From Aestuariivita sp049276915 (GTDB taxonomy: Bacteria > Pseudomonadota > Alphaproteobacteria > Rhodobacterales > Rhodobacteraceae): a DNA stretch of 11,852 nucleotides. The translations under genes and the position numbers were made by a program. The DNA lies in contig NZ_JBASXK010000084.1 of the NCBI RefSeq assembly GCF_049276915.1, positions 1 through 11,852 of the forward strand, in the 5' to 3' direction. The notes beneath the pieces were generated by a model that saw nothing but the letters and a program-made list of their open reading frames with translations, searched no databases and had not been told where the DNA came from. Within the stretch, counting starts at the first letter, position 1; each line of letters starts with the position of its first letter. This document shows, one piece after another, positions 1-6,703 of this stretch.

Positions 1-66
1 CCTGATCTGTCCTGGCTGCGCGGACTGCGCATCCGGGTCGTGCTCAGGGGGGTCAGGGTTGCCTGA
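1..66 (+). CDS. possible 3' end of an upstream gene (partial)
   Basis: Frame 1 is open from the window edge to a TGA at 64-66 and reads PDLSWLRGLRIRVVLRGVRVA. The arginine- and valine-rich end could be the C-terminus of a chromosomal protein, but 21 codons are too few to recognise a family. Frame 2 is open as far (to TAG at 88-90) with a less protein-like, glycine- and cysteine-rich reading. The CCTGAT/ATCAGG hairpin at 62-76 overlaps the stop and could be its terminator, which is the only supporting context. This may equally be non-coding. Confidence 0.2.
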   Translation, partial: PDLSWLRGLRIRVVLRGVRVA

Positions 67-76
67 TGGGATCAGG
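62..76. repeat. hairpin CCTGAT-GGG-ATCAGG
   Basis: A perfect 6-bp inverted repeat, CCTGAT (62-67) and ATCAGG (71-76), around a GGG loop. No T-tract follows on either strand, so it is a weak terminator at best. The same CCTGAT word begins the window and recurs inside the larger palindrome at 199-222. Confidence 0.4.
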
Positions 77-198
77 GCGATGAACCCTTAGAGGCAGCGC
101 GGTCGGCGCGGTGACGGGCCGGTGCTGCAGGGATGAAGATATGTGTTCGGGTGGGGAGCGGCAAGGGGGTGGTGTTTGGGTGCGGCGCTTGCCCCTGT

Positions 199-222
199 TG
201 CCTGATGCCTTGGCATCAGGCA
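199..222. repeat. perfect 11-bp inverted repeat
   Basis: TGCCTGATGCC (199-209) and GGCATCAGGCA (212-222) are exact reverse complements separated only by TT. Such a near-continuous palindrome can be a protein-binding dyad or a mobile palindromic repeat unit. As a transcript hairpin it would need its innermost pair open. No T-tract follows. Confidence 0.6.
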
Positions 223-242
223 CGCGCTCGACCCGCCCCCGT

Positions 243-268
243 TTTGCCGAAGGCAAACCTTTGGTTTG
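243..268. repeat. two overlapping, mutually exclusive hairpins
   Basis: TTTGCC (243-248) pairs with GGCAAA (252-257) around GAA. CAAACC (254-259) pairs with GGTTTG (263-268) around TTT. The two stems share 254-257, so only one can form at a time. This resembles a decayed or composite palindromic repeat more than a riboswitch, since no gene on the plus strand follows within reach. Confidence 0.45.
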
Positions 269-285
269 ACGGAGGGCGCGTTCCT

Positions 286-311
286 CGCCCGCCCTCGGGT
301 CGGGCGCGAGG
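286..311. repeat. GC-rich imperfect inverted repeat
   Basis: CGCCCG (286-291) is the reverse complement of CGGGCG (301-306). An alternative outer pairing joins CCTCG (283-287) to CGAGG (307-311). It belongs to the palindrome cluster of the intergenic region. No regulatory role can be argued from sequence. Confidence 0.3.
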
Positions 312-336
312 GGGTGGATGGTGAGGGTGGAGAAAT

Positions 337-356
337 GGTGCGTGCGAGCACGCACC
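337..356 (-). terminator. palindrome abutting the HNH stop; likely terminator or REP-like repeat
   Basis: GGTGCGTGC (337-345) and GCACGCACC (348-356) form a perfect 9-bp inverted repeat around GA. It ends exactly one base before the TAG stop of the HNH gene (357-359). Read on the minus strand the stem is followed by ATTTCT, a weak U-run, so it can serve as an intrinsic terminator for the parE-HNH transcript. The stem, the flanking CTACG and the G-rich neighbourhood resemble intergenic palindromic repeats of Rhodobacteraceae as I remember them; that part is inference. Confidence 0.45.
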
Positions 357-1271
357 CTACGGGGGATCGATCTCCGGCAGGTGCTTTGGGTTTTCCGGCA
401 ACGCGATGCGTTTTCCGTCTAGGCACAGATACTCACTTGATTCAGGAAAGAGTTCGCGAAATCGCTCAGTGAGTCTGACGCGGTATTCAGGTGTGATCTC
501 CAAAAGCCCATTGTCATAAAGCGAATGAATGTCTGAACGAAGAAGTAGTCCGTTCGCTACGCGATTATCTGGTTTATCGGAGTATTTCCTTATGTGCGCC
601 GCTTGAAGTGCGGCTGGAACAGTGGTTCCTGTGACTGCGCACCTGCCTTGATATGCCGAGAAAACAGCAATTCGAAACGCGCCTTGGCCCAATCTGATTT
701 TCTGGTTCTTGGTGAATGAGTACCCTGCCTGCGGATTATCGTTAAAGCAGCCGAAGGTTCGCGCGTCTTCCTTGAGGAAGCTCTTTGCCTTCATATGTCG
801 CTGAAAAAATTTGAGAAGATCGGCTCCCGCATCCGAGTCTGAGGAATACGACTTGCCAGTCACAATGTTGGGCGACCAATCACTCGGCACGTCGATCCAA
901 TCTTCCTCTGCAAGAAAAACGTGATTCGTGATTATATTGAAAGTGATAAGGGTTTGCCGATCAACGATCTTGCTATCTCTATACTTTCTTACTCTTGAGA
1001 TAAACTCTTCTAGGGTTTCTAGCCCATTGGAAACTCCCAAGTCGTCCCAAGCTTGACCAATGGTTATCTGTCCTGTGCTTGCAAAGATACCGAAGCCACC
1101 AATCTTATTTATTGGTGCCTTCCTGCGAAAGAAGAAGATACCACCCTCGCTAAGTGCTTTGAAAGGCGATTTGGAAGGCCTCCAGAAGTTAACTTCCTCC
1201 AGAGAGGGACGCGCCTTGCAGAAATCGAACCAATCATGATCCGTGTTTCCGATATAAAGATCCTTCGCCAC
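357..1271 (-). CDS. HNH endonuclease with PUA/EVE-like N-terminal domain
   Basis: 304-aa protein. The C-terminal half (about 195-265) is an HNH nuclease of the HNH_2 type: RLGQGAFR at 193-200, C211-AVTG, AAHI with H226, N240-G241, and SDIH with H249 followed by LYDNG. The N-terminal part (about 1-165; YIGNTDHDWFDF, NFWRPS, DWSPNIVTGK) has the look of PUA/EVE-superfamily modules fused to HNH domains in putative modification-dependent restriction enzymes; the exact fold is inferred. The start is GTG at 1271, preceded by GAGGTG at good spacing. The gene begins 22 bp after the parE stop with no terminator between, so it may be co-transcribed. Composition is unlike its neighbours (961-1020 has 21 G/C of 60, against 41 of 60 at 2041-2100 in parE), which suggests horizontal gain. 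No methyltransferase lies beside it, as expected if it cleaves modified DNA. Confidence 0.85.
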   Translation of the reverse strand: MAKDLYIGNTDHDWFDFCKARPSLEEVNFWRPSKSPFKALSEGGIFFFRRKAPINKIGGFGIFASTGQITIGQAWDDLGVSNGLETLEEFISRVRKYRDSKIVDRQTLITFNIITNHVFLAEEDWIDVPSDWSPNIVTGKSYSSDSDAGADLLKFFQRHMKAKSFLKEDARTFGCFNDNPQAGYSFTKNQKIRLGQGAFRIAVFSAYQGRCAVTGTTVPAALQAAHIRKYSDKPDNRVANGLLLRSDIHSLYDNGLLEITPEYRVRLTERFRELFPESSEYLCLDGKRIALPENPKHLPEIDPP

Positions 1272-1293
1272 AATTCACCTCGCTACAGGTAAG

Positions 1294-3282
1294 TCAAACA
1301 TCCAACTCCTCCACGAACCTCGCATTCTCCTGGATATACTGGAAACGCAATTCCGGTTTCTTGCCCATCAGCTGGTCCACGAGGATATCGGTCTCGCCGG
1401 GTTCGTCCTCGTCTATGGTGACGCGGATCAGTTTGCGGGATTTGGGATCCATGGTGGTTTCTTTCAGATCCTTGGCATCCATCTCGCCCAGACCCTTGAA
1501 TCGGGACACGTCGATCTTGCCCTTGCCGCCAAGGCCTTTTTCCATCCAGACATCGCGTTCGGCCTCATCCAGGCAGTAGACGCGCTTGGCACCCTGGGTC
1601 AGCCGATAGAGCGGCGGGCAGGCCAGGTAGAGATGTCCGCTGTCGATCATCGGGCGCATCTGGGTGAAGAAGAACGTCATCAAGAGCGCCGCGATATGTG
1701 CTCCGTCCACATCGGCGTCGGTCATGATGATGACCTTGTCATAGCGCAGATCGTCGATGTTGAACCGCGTGCCAAGGCCGACGCCAAGGGCCTGGGTCAG
1801 ATCCGAGATCTCGGTGTTGGAGCCCAGTTTGGAACTGGCCGCCCCCAGAACGTTCAGGATCTTGCCGCGCAGGGGCAGCAGGGCCTGGGTCTTGCGGTCG
1901 CGCGCCATCTTGGCCGATCCGCCCGCGCTGTCGCCTTCGACGATGAACAATTCGGTGCCGTCGCGGTGGTTTTGCGAGCAATCCACCAGCTTGCCGGGCA
2001 GGCGCAGTTTCTTGGTGGCGGTCTTGCGCTGGGTTTCCTTTTCCTGCCGGCGGCGCAGGCGTTCTTCGGCGCGCAGCACCAGGAAATCGAGGATGGCACC
2101 AGCGGATTTCGTATCGCTTGCCAGCCAGTTGTCAAAGTGATCGCGCACCGAGTTTTCCACCATGCGATGGGCGTCCACCGTGGCAAGGCGGTCCTTGGTC
2201 TGGCCGACGAATTCCGGCTCGCGGATAAAGCAGCTGACCAGCGCGCAGCCCCCGGTGATCAGGTCTTCGCGGGTGATCTGGGCGGCTTTCTTGTTGCTGA
2301 CCAGTTCGCCATAGGCGCGGATGCCCTTGAGGATGGCAGACCAGAACCCGGCCTCGTGGGTGCCGCCTTCGGGGGTGGGCACGGTGTTGCAATAGGACTG
2401 GATGAAGCCATCGCGTGACGGCGTCCAGTTGATCGCCCATTCGACCTTGCCGGGATTGCCGAATTTTTCCTTGAAGTCGACGGTGCCGGCAAAGGGGCGG
2501 TCGGCGTATGTCGAGGCGGTGCCGAGGCTTTCGGTGAGGTAATCCGACAGGCCGCCGGGAAAGTGGAAGCTGGCCTCGAGCGGGGTTTCGCCATCGTCGA
2601 TGGCCGATTTCCAGCGGATTTCCACGCCCGAGAACAGATAGGCCTTGGAGCGGATGGATTTGAACAGGCGGGCCGGTTTGAAGCGGTGGACCCCAAAGAT
2701 TTCGGCATCGGCATGGAAGGTGACCGTGGTGCCGCGCCGGTTCTGGGTTTGCCCGACCTTTTCGATCGGCCCCAGCGGGATGCCGCGTGAAAAGCGTTGT
2801 TCATAGACGATCTTGTCGCGCGCGACCTGCACCACCATGGAATCACTCAGCGCATTGACCACCGATGCGCCCACACCGTGCAGACCGCCGGATGTCTCAT
2901 AGGCCTTGCCCGAGAATTTGCCGCCCGCATGCAGCGTGCACAGGATCACCTCAAGCGCGGATTTGTCCGGGAACTTGGGATGCGGATCGACCGGGATGCC
3001 GCGCCCGTTGTCGCGGATGGTGACGGAATAGTCCTCGAGCAGTTCCACCTCGATCCGGTTGGCGTGGCCCGCGACGGCCTCGTCCATGGAGTTGTCCAGA
3101 ACTTCGGCCACCAGATGGTGGAGCGCGCGCTCATCCGTGCCGCCGATATACATGCCGGGGCGTTTGCGCACGGGTTCCAGCCCTTCGAGCACCTCGATGG
3201 AGGAGGCGTCATAGGCGGGGGAATTTCCGGTCAGGAGATCGTTGGCCATGTGCTGCTCTGCTTTTTGTTGATTGGCAGCCAT
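1294..3282 (-). CDS. parE: DNA topoisomerase IV subunit B
   Basis: ATPase subunit of topoisomerase IV, which works with ParC to decatenate daughter chromosomes. In 662 aa the GHKL ATPase comes first: E60 and N64 in the EVLDNSMDEA helix, DNGRG at 91-95, and the GGLHGVG lid at 132-138. The transducer follows with the QTK loop (VGQTKDRL, 359-366). The TOPRIM domain has EGDSAGGSAK at 449-458, PLRGKILNV at 470-478 and the metal-binding DADVDG at 522-527, and RFKGLGEM lies near 594-601. The length and lack of a long C-terminal insert fit ParE rather than the roughly 800-aa GyrB. The start is uncertain: ATG 3282 gives an extra MAANQQKAEQH, while ATG 3249 (MANDLLTGN...) matches the usual N-terminus of the family and may be the true start. 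Neither has a strong ribosome binding site. The HNH gene follows 22 bp downstream. Confidence 0.96.
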   Translation of the reverse strand: MAANQQKAEQHMANDLLTGNSPAYDASSIEVLEGLEPVRKRPGMYIGGTDERALHHLVAEVLDNSMDEAVAGHANRIEVELLEDYSVTIRDNGRGIPVDPHPKFPDKSALEVILCTLHAGGKFSGKAYETSGGLHGVGASVVNALSDSMVVQVARDKIVYEQRFSRGIPLGPIEKVGQTQNRRGTTVTFHADAEIFGVHRFKPARLFKSIRSKAYLFSGVEIRWKSAIDDGETPLEASFHFPGGLSDYLTESLGTASTYADRPFAGTVDFKEKFGNPGKVEWAINWTPSRDGFIQSYCNTVPTPEGGTHEAGFWSAILKGIRAYGELVSNKKAAQITREDLITGGCALVSCFIREPEFVGQTKDRLATVDAHRMVENSVRDHFDNWLASDTKSAGAILDFLVLRAEERLRRRQEKETQRKTATKKLRLPGKLVDCSQNHRDGTELFIVEGDSAGGSAKMARDRKTQALLPLRGKILNVLGAASSKLGSNTEISDLTQALGVGLGTRFNIDDLRYDKVIIMTDADVDGAHIAALLMTFFFTQMRPMIDSGHLYLACPPLYRLTQGAKRVYCLDEAERDVWMEKGLGGKGKIDVSRFKGLGEMDAKDLKETTMDPKSRKLIRVTIDEDEPGETDILVDQLMGKKPELRFQYIQENARFVEELDV

Positions 3283-3334
3283 TATGGCAGGGAGGCGGGC
3301 CGGGGGGAAGCGTGTTGCGCAGGGTCCGGTGCGT

Positions 3335-3991
3335 TCACAGGGGCCATTTTTGCGGCAATTTGCCGGCTGCCTGATATTCGTCCACGGCCGCGCGGTAATG
3401 TTTCATCGCGTGATTGGGGCCGAAGATCGATCTGCGGGGTCGGCATTTCTCGACGCGGCCCAGATGGTGGAATGATCCGGGCAGGTTGCAGACCGGGTCG
3501 TCGACGCGGGTGATGCACAGGCAAAAGCCGTCGTTTACCACCGGGCCGCGGGCCTTGCGCGGGCGGGGGGCGGCGAAACCGATGCCGGCGATGGCCCAGC
3601 TTTTGGTGAGGATCTGGGTGGCGGTGGCCCCGAGGGAATGGCCGATGATGTAGCTGGGTTTGCGCTCCAGCGCTTCGATCCAGTCATAGATCTCCTTGGC
3701 GTGACGCAAAAAGCCCTGATGCCAGATCGTGCCGGATGCGCCTTTTTCGGTGGTGGTGTCGCTCATGGTGTATCGTTTGCCACCGAAGGTCAGGACGCGC
3801 AGGTTGAAGCGGACGTAATCCATCAGCGCATTCGAGCCGGGGATCAGTAACACGCCGTTGTCCAGCAGATGCGCCTGTACATCGTTGCGATCAAGGCTGT
3901 GGGCGATATGGGGCGCTACCGAGCCATGTGTGGTTGCGCTATAGGAGGCCAGCGCCAGTTGCGCGGCGGTCTTGAGCGGATAGCGGTGCAT
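3335..3991 (-). CDS. class-3-lipase-like alpha/beta hydrolase
   Basis: 218-aa putative serine esterase or lipase. The nucleophile elbow is GHSLGAT with S119. The likely acid is D165 in RVDDPVCNLP, the D-x-V-x-x-L-P pattern of class 3 lipases, followed by the usual HH. The likely catalytic histidine is H194 in NHAMKHY. FAAPRPRK (139-146) matches the segment that normally reads FGxPR. There is no signal peptide, so it is probably cytoplasmic; the substrate cannot be told. The ATG at 3991 directly follows the TGA of the 21-codon small ORF, and GGGAG inside that small ORF lies 8 nt before it, so translation is probably coupled. It is short for the family, which suggests a minimal catalytic domain. 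Confidence 0.75.
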   Translation of the reverse strand: MHRYPLKTAAQLALASYSATTHGSVAPHIAHSLDRNDVQAHLLDNGVLLIPGSNALMDYVRFNLRVLTFGGKRYTMSDTTTEKGASGTIWHQGFLRHAKEIYDWIEALERKPSYIIGHSLGATATQILTKSWAIAGIGFAAPRPRKARGPVVNDGFCLCITRVDDPVCNLPGSFHHLGRVEKCRPRRSIFGPNHAMKHYRAAVDEYQAAGKLPQKWPL

Positions 3992-4057
3992 TCAGAACAC
4001 TCCCAACAAGGCGATAATCAGGGCCAGGGTGCAAATGGCCAGAGGAAAACGGGGCAT
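3992..4057 (-). CDS. 21-aa hydrophobic small protein
   Basis: ATG at 4057 opens 21 codons ending in TGA at 3992-3994, immediately before the lipase ATG (3989-3991). After MPRFP the peptide is one unbroken hydrophobic stretch (LAICTLALIIALLGVF), enough for a single membrane helix and without charge. AAAGG lies about 10 nt upstream of the start. The tail of the ORF contains the GGGAG that should serve the lipase. It could be a real membrane micropeptide, or a short leader whose translation delivers ribosomes to the lipase. The exact stop-start junction, the initiation signal and the clean hydrophobic profile argue against chance, but the short length keeps this tentative. Confidence 0.45.
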   Translation of the reverse strand: MPRFPLAICTLALIIALLGVF

Positions 4058-4116
4058 GGTGGAAAAACCTTTCGATCCATTCCCCGATCATGGCTGACGC
4101 AAGGTCAGTTGATAAG

Positions 4117-4998
4117 TCAGGTATTCCTCACCCAGTCCTTCATGATCGCGGCCATTTCGCGGGGTTTCTGATGTGCCAGCCAGTGATCCGCGCCCGGCAG
4201 GATCACCCGCGTCAGACGCGGGGCGAAAGCTTCGAGCCCTTCGGTGGCCTCGAGCAGCACGGCCGTGTCGTTTTCACCCCAGATCAGCAGGTGGGGATGG
4301 GGCACCTGCAAACGCTCCAGAGGGAACTCGGGCAGGTCGGTGCGGGGCTTGCCCGGCTCGGCCACGATCAGCGGAGAGGCGCGATACCAGTGCAGCATGG
4401 TTTTCAGCCGCCCCGGGCGCGCCCATTCGCGGCGGTAGGCCTCAAGCGTGTCGCCGGCCAGCCAGCTCATGTCCATATGGGCGGCAAACAGGTCCTGGAG
4501 CTTGGCAAAGCCATCGCGGGACAAGGCATCCTGCGACCCTTCGGCGCGCAGCCATGTCATGTAGGTCGATGCGGCGGATTGTGCGCCACCTGCCGCCAGC
4601 GCGCGCTGGAACGGCACCGGGTGCACGCCATTTGCGATGATCAGCCGATCCACCAGAGCGCCGTGCCACATCGACAGCCCATAGGCGACCGCAGCGCCCC
4701 AGTCATGGCCCAGCACCAGCACCGGGCCACGATCGAGCCCCGTGATCAGATCGACCATGTCGCGCGTCAGCGACGAGGTTGTATAGGCGGCCACATCATC
4801 CGGGCCGCCGGTCTGGCCATAGCCGCGCTGATCCGGGGCGATGCAGTAAAAGCTGTCAGCGAGTTCACGGGCCAGCGCATCCCATGCGCCGCCATATTCC
4901 GGAAAGCCGTGCAGCATCAGCAGGACCGGAGCGCTTTCCTGTCCCCAGTGGCGGGCAAAGACCGGCCCGTTTCCTGTGTCATGCCAGTGTTCTGTCAT
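4117..4998 (-). CDS. epoxide-hydrolase-like alpha/beta hydrolase
   Basis: 293-aa protein of the epoxide hydrolase/haloalkane dehalogenase branch of alpha/beta hydrolases. It shows the oxyanion-hole motif HGFPE (30-34), the nucleophile D99 in GHDWGA, the acid D244 in GENDTAV and the base H272 in GADHW. Two lid tyrosines that polarise the epoxide in this family are plausibly Y146 (STYMTW) and Y205 (HWYRASP), which favours epoxide hydrolase over dehalogenase. The frame stays open to 5142, but the extra 48 residues would run through the FNR-type box and nearly all of the divergent spacer, and family N-termini begin near MTEHWHDTG, so ATG 4998 is preferred. No strong ribosome binding site is seen. 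The small ORF and lipase gene follow on the same strand with a 59-bp gap. The natural substrate is unknown. Confidence 0.85.
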   Translation of the reverse strand: MTEHWHDTGNGPVFARHWGQESAPVLLMLHGFPEYGGAWDALARELADSFYCIAPDQRGYGQTGGPDDVAAYTTSSLTRDMVDLITGLDRGPVLVLGHDWGAAVAYGLSMWHGALVDRLIIANGVHPVPFQRALAAGGAQSAASTYMTWLRAEGSQDALSRDGFAKLQDLFAAHMDMSWLAGDTLEAYRREWARPGRLKTMLHWYRASPLIVAEPGKPRTDLPEFPLERLQVPHPHLLIWGENDTAVLLEATEGLEAFAPRLTRVILPGADHWLAHQKPREMAAIMKDWVRNT

Positions 4999-5043
4999 GC
5001 ACGCACCGTGATCCGTGGCACCGCGCAAGGCAAGACCCAAGCT

Positions 5044-5057
5044 TTGATCCGGATCAA
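5044..5057. promoter_or_regulatory. FNR/FnrL-type binding site TTGATCCGGATCAA
   Basis: A 14-bp perfect palindrome that exactly fits the FNR-family consensus TTGAT-N4-ATCAA, known in alphaproteobacteria for FnrL. Its centre (5050.5) is 60 bp before the ppk2 ATG. If it were the usual activating site at -41.5, transcription would begin near 5092 and the -10 hexamer would be CAGACT (5080-5085), which keeps the key second-position A and last T. That leaves a short leader with the AAGGAG site of ppk2. In the other direction, towards the hydrolase, no -10-like hexamer stands at the matching distance, so ppk2 is the likelier target. Confidence 0.65.
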
Positions 5058-5110
5058 GGTTTCCCGGGGCAAAGCATGTCAGACTTGTACCGATCAGCAA
5101 GGAGACCCAG

Positions 5111-6004
5111 ATGAGCGCCGCCAAAGATGTCACCATTGTCAAACCCGTCCCGGATCAGCCCAAAGCCCCGAGTCCGGAGGATGTGCGCCGGGCCTTCGAG
5201 AGCGGTCGCTATCCCTATGCGCGCAAGATGGGGCGGCGCCAATACGAGGCGGAAAAGGCCCAGTTGCAGGCCGAATTGCTGAAGGTGCAGCTTTGGGCTC
5301 AGGAGAGCGGCGAGAAATTCGTTCTGCTGTTCGAAGGGCGGGATGCGGCCGGCAAGGGGGGGACGATCAAGCGGTTCACCGAACATCTCAATCCGCGCAC
5401 CGCGCGTGTCGTGGCCTTGAACAAACCCACCGACCAGGAGCGCGGACAGTGGTATTTCCAGCGCTATGTCGAGCATCTGCCGACTGCCGGCGAAATCGTG
5501 CTGTATGACCGCAGCTGGTACAACCGGGCGGGTGTCGAGCGGGTGATGTCCTTTTGCGAGCCGCAGGAGTACCTGGAGTTCATGCGCCAGACCCCGGATT
5601 TCGAAAGGATGCTGACGCGCTCGGGTATCCGGCTTTACAAATATTGGTTCTCGGTCAGTCAGGCCGAACAGAAGCGCCGCTTTGCCGCGCGCGCAACCGA
5701 TCCTCTGAAACAGTGGAAACTGTCGCCTGTGGACAAGGCCAGCCTTGATAAATGGGAAGATTACACCGAAGCCAAGGAAGCGATGTTCTTTTATACCGAC
5801 ACTGCGGATGCGCCCTGGACCGTGGTGAAATCCAACGACAAGAAACGCGCGCGGCTGAACTGCATGCGTCATTTCCTGTCGACACTGGAGTATCCGGACA
5901 AGAATATCGAGCTGATTGGCGCGCCCGACCCCTTGATCGTGGGGCAGGCGCATCATGTGATCCGGCATGCCAGCCAGGTTCATAACGTATCTTTGCGCGG
6001 CTAG
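5111..6004 (+). CDS. ppk2: polyphosphate kinase 2
   Basis: 297-aa PPK2-family kinase, which transfers phosphate between inorganic polyphosphate and nucleotides, in many members using polyphosphate to make ADP/GDP into ATP/GTP. The Walker A motif is GRDAAGKGG (76-84) and the Walker B region is YDRSWYNRAGVE (132-143), both close to family consensus. The lid lies between them (about 100-130, ALNKPTDQERGQWYFQRY). The conserved SPVDKASLDKWEDY (205-218), FFYTDT and KSNDKKRARLN (240-250) follow. A single domain of about 300 aa suggests a class I enzyme; nucleotide preference cannot be read. AAGGAG ends 6 nt before the ATG. An FNR-type box lies upstream (5044-5057), which points to induction at low oxygen. 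DUF1007 follows after 27 bp. Confidence 0.95.
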   Translation: MSAAKDVTIVKPVPDQPKAPSPEDVRRAFESGRYPYARKMGRRQYEAEKAQLQAELLKVQLWAQESGEKFVLLFEGRDAAGKGGTIKRFTEHLNPRTARVVALNKPTDQERGQWYFQRYVEHLPTAGEIVLYDRSWYNRAGVERVMSFCEPQEYLEFMRQTPDFERMLTRSGIRLYKYWFSVSQAEQKRRFAARATDPLKQWKLSPVDKASLDKWEDYTEAKEAMFFYTDTADAPWTVVKSNDKKRARLNCMRHFLSTLEYPDKNIELIGAPDPLIVGQAHHVIRHASQVHNVSLRG

Positions 6005-6031
6005 GCGAACTGGGCTCTTGTCGGAGGGGAG

Positions 6032-6703
6032 TTGTCTTTCTACATCTGTCCTATGTGGGCGCGCGCGAAAAATCCTCTGAAAGCGGGGCTGTTCGGTTTG
6101 ATGCTGTCACCGGCTGCGGTGGCGGCGCATCCGCATATCTTCATCGACACGGGTCTGACCATTGTTCTGAACGATCAGGGCGAGGTGACGGGTGTCGAGG
6201 TCGTCTGGGCCTATGACGCGCTTTATTCCATGCTCACCTTCGAAGATATGGGTCTGGACAACGATTATGATGGCCGTCTGGACGAGGCCGAGCTGGGCTT
6301 TCTGAACGGGTTCGACATGAACTGGGTCGAAGGCTATGAGGGCGATCTGTTCCTTGAGGCCGCCGGGGATCGGATCGCGCTTGGTCCGCCCGAACCGCGC
6401 GGGCTGATCGTGGAGGAGGCGCGTATCGTCACGACCCATTTCCGCCCCGTGGTTGCACCGGTCAGCGCGGATGGTCTGATCGTGCGGGCCTATGATCCGA
6501 CCTTTTACACCGCCTATGACCTGACGCGCGGGGTGCGCGCCGAGGGGGCCTGCGCGGTGCAGGTGACGCCGGCCGATCTGGATGCGGCCTATACGCTGGT
6601 CGAAGAGATGCTTTACGCCATGCCCTCCGCCGATCTGGAGGACGCCTTTCCCGAAGTGGGCGAGGCCTTCGCCGATACGGTTGTCGTTCGATGCACAGGC
6701 TGA
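6032..6703 (+). CDS. DUF1007 family periplasmic protein, metal-transport partner
   Basis: 223-aa exported protein. A signal peptide (about 1-32, hydrophobic LKAGLFGLMLSPAAVAA) would be cut just before HPHIFID, the characteristic mature N-terminus of DUF1007. Residues 76-87 (DNDYDGRLDEAE) form a canonical EF-hand-type loop, with acidic ligands at 76, 78, 80 and 87 and G81. The start is taken as TTG 6032, since GGAGG (6023-6027) lies 4 nt before it; ATG 6053 would be 25 nt away but would still leave a signal peptide. The last 13 bp overlap the NicO-type permease gene. DUF1007 genes are commonly paired with such permeases, so a role in handling or delivering a divalent metal at the membrane is likely, though the family has no settled biochemical function. 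Confidence 0.82.
   Translation: MSFYICPMWARAKNPLKAGLFGLMLSPAAVAAHPHIFIDTGLTIVLNDQGEVTGVEVVWAYDALYSMLTFEDMGLDNDYDGRLDEAELGFLNGFDMNWVEGYEGDLFLEAAGDRIALGPPEPRGLIVEEARIVTTHFRPVVAPVSADGLIVRAYDPTFYTAYDLTRGVRAEGACAVQVTPADLDAAYTLVEEMLYAMPSADLEDAFPEVGEAFADTVVVRCTG

Larger units (their letters stand above)
67..356. other. non-coding, G-rich intergenic region with palindromes
   Basis: I find no convincing gene here. The open frames on both strands are low-complexity, Arg/Pro-rich readings of GC-rich DNA with no family resemblance and no ribosome binding site that decides a start. What the stretch does hold is a run of inverted repeats at 199-222, 243-268, 286-311 and 337-356, separated by G-rich sequence. 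It lies downstream of the HNH gene, which is transcribed towards it. Confidence 0.6.

Noticed and set aside
1294..3282. GyrB rather than ParE
   Set aside because: The length (662 aa) and the ParE-like N-terminus and C-terminal end favour topoisomerase IV; alphaproteobacterial GyrB is about 800 aa.
357..3282. parE and the HNH gene as a toxin-antitoxin or gyrase-targeting pair
   Set aside because: ParE here is the topoisomerase subunit, not the ParE toxin; nothing beyond adjacency supports a functional pairing.
4999..5142. N-terminal extension of the epoxide-hydrolase-like gene to ATG 5142
   Set aside because: The extra 48 codons would cover the FNR-type box and the ppk2 start; the family N-terminus fits ATG 4998.
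4090..5508. 472-codon open frame on the plus strand across the hydrolase and ppk2 start
   Set aside because: It is the antisense shadow of the hydrolase gene; composition is His/Gln/Arg-rich without any family motif, and it cuts through the divergent promoter and the well-supported ppk2.
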